This document shows positions 37,084 to 44,738 of a stretch of 64,000 nt of DNA, one piece after another. The notes under the pieces are model-generated. The model saw only the letters and a list, made by a program, of their open reading frames with translations. It had not been told where the DNA came from and did no database searches. The stretch lies in NCBI GenBank assembly GCA_013213745.1, contig JABSQH010000029.1:22439-86438 (forward strand), given 5' to 3'. Position numbers and translations under genes: made by a program. Position 1 is the stretch's first letter. The number at the start of each line of letters is the position of its first letter. Origin of the DNA: Ilumatobacteraceae bacterium. Its GTDB lineage: Bacteria; Actinomycetota; Acidimicrobiia; Acidimicrobiales; Ilumatobacteraceae.

Positions 37084-37133
37084 TCCGCCGAACCTACCCC
37101 CTCACACACCCTGCTCTCGTGGGAAGGTTCGGC

Positions 37134-37721
37134 TCAGACCGTGACGGTCACGGCGTCGAGACCATCGTCGACGCTGACGTAGCCGGCGATCGTTGTGAGG
37201 CCGTCGAACGGATCCGGATACGACCACGCGATGTCGGCGATGCCGTCACCTGTCCAGTACGTGGTCTGGCCCGTGTACGGACAGTGCGTCGTGGTATCGG
37301 TCGCCGTCAGATCGATCGACACCGCATCGATGGGCAGGTACCACCGGTTGGCAGCCCCGGTTTCCGACACGACCACTGCCTCGGTGGTATCGGCGACGGT
37401 TTCGCCGTTGACGTTCACACGCACCCGCCGACTCGAAGGGCGAGCATCGACTCGGTGATACGGGTCGCGCAGGTGGCCGAACACCTCGGTGTCCTCGTCG
37501 AACCAGCGGTCCATCTTGGCGAAGTACGGCGCCACGTAGCCGGTCGACCACTGCGCCTCGGGCAGCGGTGCCGGATAGCCCCACACGGCATTCTCGACCA
37601 CTCGGTCGCCGACGCGCACCGACCAGTACGAGGCGTCGCCCTTGAACGGGCAATGCGTGGAGTGATCGGTCGCACCATCCACCTCGGCGCGCACGCGCCG
37701 GGGAAACGGCGACATCAGCAA
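37134..37721 (-). CDS. DUF427 family protein with shortened first domain
   Basis: The 195-residue protein carries two DUF427 signature ends: HSTHCPFKGDASYWS near residue 23 and THCPYTGQTTYW near 145, each followed by a tryptophan/tyrosine-rich strand. The second domain is complete (GETVADTTEAVVVSE, RWYLPIDAV). The first has only its beginning (SPFPRRVRAEVDGA) and its end, so roughly 45 residues that normally lie between them are missing, in frame. Function of the family unknown. Confidence 0.75.
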   Translation of the reverse strand: MLMSPFPRRVRAEVDGATDHSTHCPFKGDASYWSVRVGDRVVENAVWGYPAPLPEAQWSTGYVAPYFAKMDRWFDEDTEVFGHLRDPYHRVDARPSSRRVRVNVNGETVADTTEAVVVSETGAANRWYLPIDAVSIDLTATDTTTHCPYTGQTTYWTGDGIADIAWSYPDPFDGLTTIAGYVSVDDGLDAVTVTV

Positions 37722-37766
37722 TCGATGTCGCGGGCCGGGCGGCGGACCGCCCGCGTCCGCAACTCA

Positions 37767-37837
37767 CCCACCGAACCGCCACGCCAGCGGCGGCATCCAA
37801 CGCAACGGCCCCACCGAACCGCCACGCCAGCGGCGGC
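37767..37837. repeat. 28-bp direct repeat, two perfect copies
   Basis: Identical 28-bp blocks at 37767-37794 and 37810-37837 (beginning CCCACCGAACCGCC) are spaced 43 bp apart. Each contains CCGCC and GGCGG, which can form a hairpin, so the pair may serve as tandem transcription-stop or RNA-stability elements between ino1 and the DUF427 gene, both on the minus strand. Confidence 0.8.
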
Positions 37838-37844
37838 GACGTGA

Positions 37845-39146
37845 TTAGCCAGCCTCGGAGTGCGTGACGGGCGACTCGCCCATCCACTCGCGCAGCGTGT
37901 TCTTGAGCTTGGTCTGCTGGATGAACAGGTCGTGCTCGGCGGGGGCTTCGCCTGCCGCCTGTGGCGCCTTCAGGTAGAAGCTCAGCCACTCCTGCACGCC
38001 CGACTCTCCGGCGCGCGCCGCGAGGTCCATGAACAATGCGAGATCGAGCACGATCGGCGCGGCGAGGATGGAGTCACGGCACAAGAAGTCGACCTTGATC
38101 TGCATCGGGTACCCGAGCCAGCCGAAGATGTCGATGTTGTCCCAGCCCTCTTTGTTGTCACCGCGGGGCGGGTAGTAGTTGATGCGCACGACGTGGTCGA
38201 TCTCGCCGTACAGGTCGGGGTACACCTCGGGCTGCAGGATGGTGTCGAGCACACCGAGCTTCGACACTTCCTTCGACTTGAAGTTTTCCGGATCGTCGAG
38301 CACCTCGCCGTCGCGGTTGCCCAAGATGTTGGTCGAGTACCACCCGCGCATCCCGAGCATGCGGGCCTTGAAGCCGGGCGCGAGCAGGGTCTTCATCAGC
38401 GTCTGGCCGGTCTTGAAATCCTTGCCGGCGATCGGCACACCACGCGACTTCGACAGCTCGATCATGCAGTCGAGGTCGACCGACAGGTTCGGTGCGCCGT
38501 TGGCGAACGGCACATCGGACTGCAGCGCGGCGTAGGCATAGATCTGGCTCGGCGAGATGTTCTCGTCGTTGTCGCGCAGCCCCTGCTCGAATGCGGTCAC
38601 CGAGGCATGAACGGGGGACGGCTCCTGGTAGGCCTCGGTCGACCCGCACCACACCATCACCAGGCGGTCGCAGCCGTTGGCCTCTTTGAACGACGCGATG
38701 TCGTCGATGAGCGCCATTGCCTGGTCCCACTTGTTGGGAACGTCCTTCACGCGAACGCCGTCGAGCTTCGATACCCAACGCTGGTCGAATACGGCATCCA
38801 TCGGAACGATCCCCTCGAGGTCGCTGGAGATCGCCGTGAGGTCATCGCCCTCGAGCACGCCGGCGGTCTTCGCCGCCTCGAGCGCGTTCGGCGAGATCGG
38901 GTCCCATCCACCGAACACCAGGTCGTCGAGTTCAGCGAGCGGTACAAATTCGCGGATCAGCGGATTGCGCCCCTCCTCTTTGGTTCCGAGGCGGATGTGT
39001 GCCATCTGGCTGATCGAGCCGATCGGCGCAGTCAGCCCTTGGCGAGCGGCGATCACGCCGGCGATGAAGGTGGAGGCCACGGCGCCCATGCCCGGCGTGA
39101 GGACGCCGAGCTTGCCGGTGGCGGGAGCGATCTGTCGAGCGGTCAT
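37845..39146 (-). CDS. ino1: Myo-inositol-1-phosphate synthase
   Basis: 433 residues of the Ino1 family. LGVLTPGMGAVASTFIAGV is the NAD-binding N-terminus; MVWCGSTEAYQ, GKDFKTGQTLMKT and the block GWYSTNILGNRDGEVL are diagnostic. It converts glucose 6-phosphate to inositol 1-phosphate, needed in actinobacteria for phosphatidylinositol and mycothiol; mycothiol fits with the maleylpyruvate-isomerase-like gene earlier in the window. ATG 39146 is chosen over an open frame 12 codons longer. Divergent from a LysR regulator. Confidence 0.95.
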   Translation of the reverse strand: MTARQIAPATGKLGVLTPGMGAVASTFIAGVIAARQGLTAPIGSISQMAHIRLGTKEEGRNPLIREFVPLAELDDLVFGGWDPISPNALEAAKTAGVLEGDDLTAISSDLEGIVPMDAVFDQRWVSKLDGVRVKDVPNKWDQAMALIDDIASFKEANGCDRLVMVWCGSTEAYQEPSPVHASVTAFEQGLRDNDENISPSQIYAYAALQSDVPFANGAPNLSVDLDCMIELSKSRGVPIAGKDFKTGQTLMKTLLAPGFKARMLGMRGWYSTNILGNRDGEVLDDPENFKSKEVSKLGVLDTILQPEVYPDLYGEIDHVVRINYYPPRGDNKEGWDNIDIFGWLGYPMQIKVDFLCRDSILAAPIVLDLALFMDLAARAGESGVQEWLSFYLKAPQAAGEAPAEHDLFIQQTKLKNTLREWMGESPVTHSEAG

Positions 39147-39218
39147 AGGTCGCAATGATAAGTACCTCCGCTCGGTTCGCATCGTTGGTGAAGCATCTCT
39201 GAACTATTCTCCGAGGCC

Positions 39219-40115
39219 GTGGGCGCACTCCCCGACCTGACGATCCGGCAGTTCGAGTATCTCGTCGCAGTGGCCGACGCCGACACGTGGGCACTGGCCG
39301 CCGATCGGGTCGGTGTCAGCGGGTCGGCACTGTCTCAGGGCATTGCTGAACTCGAACGCCGACTCGGCGTCGATCTGTTCGATCGTGACGGCCGCCGCCG
39401 ACGGCTGCGCACCGACGCCATACCGGTGCTCGCCCACGCACGACAGGTGCTCGCGCTCACCGGCGACCTGGCCGACTGGGCCGAGCGCATGCGGACCGGG
39501 TCGGCCGGGCGGCTGCGTCTGGGGATGATCGACGCCGCAGCCATCGTTCACTTCGGCGATCAACTCCGACGATTCCGCGCCGCGCGAACCGACGTCGAGC
39601 TGCGGTTGCGGGTCGAACCGTCGGGGCCGCTCCTCGAGCTCCTGATCGCTGGCGACCTCGACGTGGTCGTCTGCGTGGCCCCACCTGAGCCGATCCCCGG
39701 ACTCCGCACCACACCACTGCTGATCGACGACGTCGCCGTGTACGCGCCGGGCAAGACGCGCCCGAGCTCGCCCGCCACGTGGGGGCCGTGGGTGCTGTTT
39801 CCCGAGGGCTCGCACACGCGCGGCGCGATCACCCGTGAACTCCGTCGGCTGGGTGCACCGATCGAGGTCGTCGCCGAGAGCCACCAGCCGGACGTCTTGC
39901 GCGAGATGGTGCGTTTAGGTACCGGATGGACTGCGCTGCCCCGGGCACAGGCCGAACATGGAACAGGGAATCTCGTCGAGGTGCAGACGCTGCTCCGCCG
40001 TGAGCTCGTCGCGGCAGTCCGTGACGGAACCGTGCGTCAACCGGTCGTCGACGACCTCATCGCCGCGTTCACAGACGCTGCGAAATCGACGTCGCGCCCA
40101 TCGGCACTACGGTGA
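39219..40115 (+). CDS. LysR-family transcriptional regulator
   Basis: 298 residues: N-terminal winged helix-turn-helix (IRQFEYLVAVADADTWALAA, then GVSGSALSQGIAELERRLG) and a LysR substrate-binding domain (RLRLGMIDAAAIVHF to about residue 290). It is divergent from ino1 with 72 bp between starts, so ino1 is one possible target, as LysR regulators often control the divergent neighbour. The effector is unknown. Confidence 0.9.
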   Translation: MGALPDLTIRQFEYLVAVADADTWALAADRVGVSGSALSQGIAELERRLGVDLFDRDGRRRRLRTDAIPVLAHARQVLALTGDLADWAERMRTGSAGRLRLGMIDAAAIVHFGDQLRRFRAARTDVELRLRVEPSGPLLELLIAGDLDVVVCVAPPEPIPGLRTTPLLIDDVAVYAPGKTRPSSPATWGPWVLFPEGSHTRGAITRELRRLGAPIEVVAESHQPDVLREMVRLGTGWTALPRAQAEHGTGNLVEVQTLLRRELVAAVRDGTVRQPVVDDLIAAFTDAAKSTSRPSALR

Positions 40116-40119
40116 CACC

Positions 40120-40473
40120 ATGCGCTCACCGGGCATCCACCACGTGTCGATCAACGTGCACGACACCGCCGAGGCGGTCGAGTTCTACACCGACGTGCTC
40201 GGTATGACGGTGCGCACCGATCGGCCCAACTTCGACTTCGCCGGGGCCTGGCTCGACGTTGGCGATCACCAGGTGCATCTGTTGGAGCTCACGGTGCCCG
40301 ACAACGTCGGGCAGCACTTCGCTATCGCCGTCGACGATGTCGATGTGGCGGTGGCCCACGCTCGTGAACGTGGTGTGCAGGTCGGCGATCCCACCCCGGT
40401 GGGATCCGGACGCCAGGCGTTTCTGCAAGATCCGTCGGGCAACACGATCGAGCTGCATCAACCCGGCCGCTGA
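40120..40473 (+). CDS. Glyoxalase/VOC family protein
   Basis: 117 residues forming one vicinal-oxygen-chelate module: IHHVSINVHDTAEAVEFYTD at the start, HVAIAVDDVD-like HFAIAVDDVDVAVAHARE in the middle and QAFLQDPSGNTIELHQP at the end, with candidate metal ligands His and Glu. Substrate unknown. It begins four bases after the LysR gene and may be co-transcribed. Confidence 0.88.
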   Translation: MRSPGIHHVSINVHDTAEAVEFYTDVLGMTVRTDRPNFDFAGAWLDVGDHQVHLLELTVPDNVGQHFAIAVDDVDVAVAHARERGVQVGDPTPVGSGRQAFLQDPSGNTIELHQPGR

Positions 40474-40946
40474 ACGACCCCGTCGTCGGTCACGACGACA
40501 TCGACGCCGACGTCGTGCGGTTCGGTGGGCAGATCGTCGCGGAGCTGTTCGCGAAAGCACACACCGACCGCAATGCAGTCCGGACGCGTCGCCGCGAGAT
40601 AGCGGTCGTACCACCCGCCGCCTTGCCCGAGTCGGGCGCCGTGGGCAGTGAAGGCAACCCCGGGAACGACGACTACATCCGGCCACGACGAGGTCGGCTC
40701 GTCCTCCGGGACGCGTACTTCGGCGCCGCGGGTCGTCAAGTCGTCGCGCACCCCACTCATCTCGGGCTCTCCAGCAATGGAGTCGAACACCAACACCCGA
40801 CGCGCGTGGCGGACATCGTCGAGCTCGGCGATCACCCGCCGGATGCGCTCACTTCGGCTGTGCTGATCGGCGAGCGCGCGGCGCAGCGGGCGCAACTCTC
40901 GGCGCAAGCGATCCTTGGCGTCGAGCGACGACGTGCCAGCGGCCAC
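40458..40946 (-). CDS. fthC: 5-formyltetrahydrofolate cyclo-ligase
   Basis: 162 residues with KDRLRRELRPLRRALA at the N-terminus (ATP site), VVVPGVAFTAHGARLGQGGGWYDRYLA, which is the family GxGxGYYDR motif with Trp for the first Tyr, and a final VVTDDGVVQ strand. It converts 5-formyl-THF to methenyl-THF and complements FolD function. The GTG at 40946 has no clear ribosome site. The 3' end overlaps the VOC gene by 16 bp. Confidence 0.88.
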   Translation of the reverse strand: MAAGTSSLDAKDRLRRELRPLRRALADQHSRSERIRRVIAELDDVRHARRVLVFDSIAGEPEMSGVRDDLTTRGAEVRVPEDEPTSSWPDVVVVPGVAFTAHGARLGQGGGWYDRYLAATRPDCIAVGVCFREQLRDDLPTEPHDVGVDVVVTDDGVVQRPG

Positions 40947-40971
40947 CGCCGCGAGCGTACAGTTGGCGCCG

Positions 40972-41490
40972 ATGAGCGAGGACAGCCACGAGTTCGACTC
41001 GGCCCACTTCCGCACGGTGATGGGCCACTTCCCGACAGGCGTCACCGTCGTCACCGCAATGGCCGAGGACCGGCCGCACGGATTCACCATCGGATCGTTC
41101 ACCTCGGTGTCACTCGACCCGCCGCTCGTCGGCTTCCTCCCGCAGGTCGGCTCGGAGACGTGGACGGCGATGGAAGGCACACGGAGCTTCTGCGTCAACG
41201 TGTTGAGCGACCAACAGAGCGATCTGTGCTGGAAGTTCGCCAAGAGCGGGACCGAAGCGTCACGCTTCGACAGCGTCAATTGGCACCCTGCACCGACGGG
41301 ATCCCCGGTGCTCGACCGAGCCGTCGCCTGGATCGACTGCACGATCGAGGAAGTCCACATGATGGGCGACCACCTCTTCGTGCTCGGTCGTGTCGTGGCC
41401 CTCGATGCCGACGCCAACCACGACGGCGAACCTCCACTGCCGCTGGTGTTCTACCGCGGCGCCTTGGGCGGCTTCTCCGCCGAGGGCTGA
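40972..41490 (+). CDS. Flavin reductase domain protein
   Basis: 172 residues with the FMN-binding split-barrel pattern of HpaC/flavin-reductase proteins: HFPTGVTVVTAMAEDRPHGFTIGSF (about 19-43), SLDPPLVGF and CVNVLSDQQ, then WIDCTIEEVHMMGDHLFVLG. Such proteins supply reduced flavin to two-component monooxygenases; no oxygenase partner is next to it. ATG 40972 is only 25 bp from the divergent fthC start, so promoters must overlap the coding regions or the mRNAs are leaderless. Confidence 0.88.
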   Translation: MSEDSHEFDSAHFRTVMGHFPTGVTVVTAMAEDRPHGFTIGSFTSVSLDPPLVGFLPQVGSETWTAMEGTRSFCVNVLSDQQSDLCWKFAKSGTEASRFDSVNWHPAPTGSPVLDRAVAWIDCTIEEVHMMGDHLFVLGRVVALDADANHDGEPPLPLVFYRGALGGFSAEG

Positions 41491-41826
41491 CACCGTCGCG
41501 CTTGTGGCGCATCGCGACCAATGCCGTCGCGCAACAGCCCGGTTGCGATGCTCTTGAGTGCGATGGACGAGACCGATGAGTTGAGCGCGTTCGGTGATGG
41601 CTGCGTGTGCGACACCTTCGACGGAGTGACGTGCACATCCGCAGACACGCGAGGAGATCCCGGGCCTGGGGTCTTTGTCATCGGCCTCACCGATCCCCTC
41701 GTCGTTCGAGCGTTAGGCGCGCTGTCGCCGGAGCGGTCGCTGGTCTGTGTGAGCGAACATCGATGGCGCAGCGATATGTGCTCACACGAAACCCCGACCT
41801 GTCTCACCGCTGGCACACTGGACCGC
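41491..41826. other. 336-bp intergenic region with one long imperfect palindrome
   Basis: No convincing gene is seen; the open frames here have biased, low-quality composition. The only notable element is an inverted repeat at 41748-41786, TGTGAGC...GCTCACA with an inner CATCG...CGAT pairing, 41 bp before the DUF3054 gene. It could be an operator or a lone REP-like hairpin. Confidence 0.45.
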
Positions 41827-42219
41827 ATGGATCGTCGCCTGGCTCTCGCCGCCGGACTCGACACGGGCTTCGTCGTGTTGTTCGTCGCCATCGGGCGACG
41901 CAACCACAACCAGGATCCCGGTGTGAGCGGACTGATCGAGACTGCCGCACCGTTCATCATCGCCTTGGCCGTGGCGTGGGTCGTCGCCCAGGCATGGAAG
42001 CGACCGACCGCCATCCGCACCGGCCTCATCGTGTGGCCGCTCGTCGTTGCTGTCGGGATGGTGCTGCGGCGGTTCGTGTTCGACGACGGCACCGCCGCCT
42101 CCTTCGTCATCGTGGCGACGGTGTTCCTCGGGGTGTTCCTCATCGGCTGGCGGGCAGCTGCGGCGCTGGTCGAACGCTCGCGGCGATCGGACGATTCCAC
42201 ACCCGCGGCCGCTCACTAG
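41827..42219 (+). CDS. DUF3054 family membrane protein
   Basis: 130 residues with four hydrophobic helices: DTGFVVLFVAIGRRNHNQD, APFIIALAVAWVVAQAWKRP, GLIVWPLVVAVGMVLRR and the terminal VATVFLGVFLIGWRAAA. This order and the FVAIGRRNH motif fit the actinobacterial DUF3054 family, of unknown role. ATG 41827. It is followed 11 bp later by bcp. Confidence 0.83.
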   Translation: MDRRLALAAGLDTGFVVLFVAIGRRNHNQDPGVSGLIETAAPFIIALAVAWVVAQAWKRPTAIRTGLIVWPLVVAVGMVLRRFVFDDGTAASFVIVATVFLGVFLIGWRAAAALVERSRRSDDSTPAAAH

Positions 42220-42230
42220 CCTCCCGGGCG

Positions 42231-42701
42231 ATGGCTGACATCTCGACCCCTTCCGCCGGCGATCGCGCTCCGGCGTTCTTTCTCGCCGACCAACACGGCG
42301 ACAAGCTGCGCCTGTCGTCGTTCAAGGGGCGCCACGTGCTGGTGTACTTCTACCCGAAGGCCGACACACCCGGCTGCACAACTCAGGCGTGCGGACTACG
42401 CGACATCGCCAACGACATCGGCGACACCGCCGTTGTCGGCATCAGCCCGGATCAGCCGGCCAAGCTCGCCAAGTTCGACGAGAAGTACTCCCTCGGCTTC
42501 ACGCTCCTCGCAGATCCCGACCACGCGGTCGCCGAGAAGTACGGGGTGTGGACCGAGAAGTCGATGTACGGCCGCAAGTACATGGGCGTGCAGCGCTCAG
42601 CGTTCCTGGTCGGGCCGTCGGGCAAGGTGGTCGAGGCTTGGCCGAAGATCAGCCCGAAAGACACCCCGAAGAAGCTGCTCGCGGCCCTCGGTACGTCCTA
42701 G
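42231..42701 (+). CDS. bcp: Thioredoxin-dependent thiol peroxidase (BCP-type peroxiredoxin)
   Basis: 156 residues of the PrxQ/BCP class: YFYPKADTPGCTTQACGLRD with the peroxidatic Cys in PGCT and the second Cys five residues later, GISPDQPAKLAKFDEKY, and LLADPDHAVAEKYGVW. It reduces hydroperoxides using thioredoxin. Both cysteines are present, in contrast to the TGA-containing peroxiredoxin further on. Confidence 0.95.
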   Translation: MADISTPSAGDRAPAFFLADQHGDKLRLSSFKGRHVLVYFYPKADTPGCTTQACGLRDIANDIGDTAVVGISPDQPAKLAKFDEKYSLGFTLLADPDHAVAEKYGVWTEKSMYGRKYMGVQRSAFLVGPSGKVVEAWPKISPKDTPKKLLAALGTS

Positions 42702-43136
42702 AGCCCGGACGATCCCGTCGCGCCGTGGGTGCGCCACGGCTCGTTGATCGCCCGCTGGATGCGCCCGAACCAGATGATGTTGCCGATCAGGGGCCGCAGG
42801 AACCACAGGCCCCCGTGTGATGATGCGCGGTTCGCGGCCCTCGTTGCGGTACAGCTGCTCGACTTCGTTGGCCGTCAGAAACATCGTGGCCGGTGAGATC
42901 AAGAAGGTGATGAAGAGGTAGCCGATCCCGCTACTACCGGTGCTGGAGCGCCGCTTCGGCTCGGCGCCGTTCTGGTATGACCACACGACCGTCCAGATGC
43001 CGAATGCCACGATCGACAACACGATGACGAAAACGATCGAGCGCGGCTTGCCGACAGCGCCGACGGACGGAACGGGCGGAGGCGGTGGCGTGGACGGTTG
43101 TGTGCCCGGCGGCGGTGGGGGCGGGACATCGCTCAT
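42698..43136 (-). pseudogene. DUF4234-type membrane protein, frameshifted
   Basis: The protein starts with a Pro-rich cytoplasmic segment (MSDVPPPPPPG), then two helices (SIVFVIVLSIVAFGIWTVVW and LFITFLISPATMFLTANEV) and the family motif QLYRNEGREP. After REPRIIT the matching C-terminus (GLWFLRPLIGNIIWFGRIQR, then AINEPWR) is in another frame, ending at 42698. The switch falls at a run of five C at 42810-42814; the length is 3n+1. Either a one-base insertion inactivated it or the run is a sequencing error. Confidence 0.75.
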
Positions 43137-43234
43137 CTCGGCTCCGTACCGAGCCGCACCGCACTCGTCGAGGCATGGTCGATGGGCGAGTCCGGCTCGA
43201 CCGACACCCCTGTGCGTTTGGCAAGCTCGCACCG

Positions 43235-44509
43235 ATGACCGCAACCGAGACGCCGCCGACCACACACCGACCAGCCGGACCGACGATCGAGCGAGATCCC
43301 CTTGAGCTCGGCTTCGACCCAGGACGCCTGAGTCGCATCGACCGGCACTTCCAGCAGTACGTCGACGATGGTCGGCTGGTGGGGTGGCAGCTGGCCGTGA
43401 GCCGTCACGGCGACGTCGCCCACCACGCCACGTACGGCAGCCGTGACGCCGACACGTCGGCGCCGTTCGCACCGGACTCGATCGTGCGGATGTTCTCGAT
43501 GACCAAGCCGATCACATCGGTGGCGGCGCTGATGTTGCACGAGGAGGGCGCCTTCCAGCTGAAGGACCCAATCAAGCGCTGGTTGCCCGAATTCGCCGAC
43601 ATGCGCGTGCTGCGTGGCGGCTCGTCGGTCGCGCCGATCACCGAACCGGCGACCGAGCCGATTCGCGTCTGGCACCTCCTGACCCACACCTCGGGCCTCA
43701 CCTACGGGTTCCACAACAGCCACGTCAGCGACGCGCTGTACCGGAAGGCGGGATTCGAGTGGGGATCGCCACCCGATGTTGATCTCGCCGGCTGCTGCGA
43801 GAAGTGGGCCGAGCTTCCGCTCGCGTTTCATCCCGGCCAAGAGTGGCTCTACGGCGTGTCGACCGATGTGCTCGGCCGACTCGTCGAGGTGATCTCAGGG
43901 CAATCGCTCGCCGAGTTCTTCGCGGAGCGCATCCTCGGGCCGCTCGGAATGGTCGACACGGCGTTCCACGTGCCCGACGACAAGCGCGACCGGCTGGCCT
44001 CTCTGTACATCCCGACGCCTGGTTCCGGCACGGCGATGCCGGCGCCCGGCGGGCTCGATCGAGTCAGCAACCAGGTCCCCCGCATGCTCAGCGGCGGTGG
44101 TGGCCTCGTCGGTACGGCGGCGGACTACCTGCGTTTCTGTCACATGCTGCTCAACGGCGGCGAACTCGACGGCGTGCGCATACTCGGAACTCGCACGGTG
44201 AAGTTCATGGCGCAGAACCACATCCCCGGCAACGCCGATCTCGAACAGTACGGGCGCCCGCTGTTCGCCGAGACCAGCTTCGACGGGGTCGGATTCGGCC
44301 TCGGGTTCTCGGTGACCATGGATCCGGTGCACAACAAAGTGCTCGACAACCCCGGTGAATACGCATGGGGTGGCGCCGCGTCGACTGCCTTCTGGATCGA
44401 CCCGGTCGACGAGATCGTGGCGGTGTTCCTCACCCAGCTGCTGCCGTCGTCCACCCATCCGATCAGGCCCGAGTTCAAGACGCTCGTCTACCAAGCCCTC
44501 ATCGACTGA
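43235..44509 (+). CDS. Serine hydrolase of the beta-lactamase/class C (EstB-like) family
   Basis: 424 residues with the catalytic Ser-x-x-Lys in MFSMTKPITSVAALML, the Tyr motif YGVSTDVLGRLVEVI, and the third element WGGAASTAFWIDP near the C-terminus. No signal peptide is visible, so a cytoplasmic esterase or lactonase is likelier than a wall-acting beta-lactamase. HLLTHTSGLTYG is also family-typical. ATG 43235 is chosen from the N-terminal pattern. Confidence 0.9.
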   Translation: MTATETPPTTHRPAGPTIERDPLELGFDPGRLSRIDRHFQQYVDDGRLVGWQLAVSRHGDVAHHATYGSRDADTSAPFAPDSIVRMFSMTKPITSVAALMLHEEGAFQLKDPIKRWLPEFADMRVLRGGSSVAPITEPATEPIRVWHLLTHTSGLTYGFHNSHVSDALYRKAGFEWGSPPDVDLAGCCEKWAELPLAFHPGQEWLYGVSTDVLGRLVEVISGQSLAEFFAERILGPLGMVDTAFHVPDDKRDRLASLYIPTPGSGTAMPAPGGLDRVSNQVPRMLSGGGGLVGTAADYLRFCHMLLNGGELDGVRILGTRTVKFMAQNHIPGNADLEQYGRPLFAETSFDGVGFGLGFSVTMDPVHNKVLDNPGEYAWGGAASTAFWIDPVDEIVAVFLTQLLPSSTHPIRPEFKTLVYQALID

Positions 44510-44535
44510 CGCCTCCCGCATGCGACATTGACGCG

Positions 44536-44727
44536 TTATGGCGTGTCGGGCGGTCCCGCTTTGAGTCGGATGTAGACGTAGATCAAGCCGCCCAGCACGA
44601 CCAGGATCAACAGCATCTGGATTAGGAATCCGAACACCGAGAAGAAGATCCGGAACGCGAGCACGAGCAGCAACGCAACAACGAGCCAGCCGACGACACT
44701 GGCGCCGAAGCTGCGGACCCGTTCCAT
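44536..44727 (-). CDS. Small membrane protein (63 residues)
   Basis: Two hydrophobic stretches (VVGWLVVALLLVLAFRIFFS and FLIQMLLILVVLGGLIYVYI) connected without a charged loop, and a short polar C-terminus. It starts 11 bp after the ilvD stop on the same strand and may be co-transcribed. Family not recognised. ATG 44727; only weak ribosome-site similarity precedes it. Confidence 0.65.
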   Translation of the reverse strand: MERVRSFGASVVGWLVVALLLVLAFRIFFSVFGFLIQMLLILVVLGGLIYVYIRLKAGPPDTP

Positions 44728-44738
44728 CCCGAGCGACC

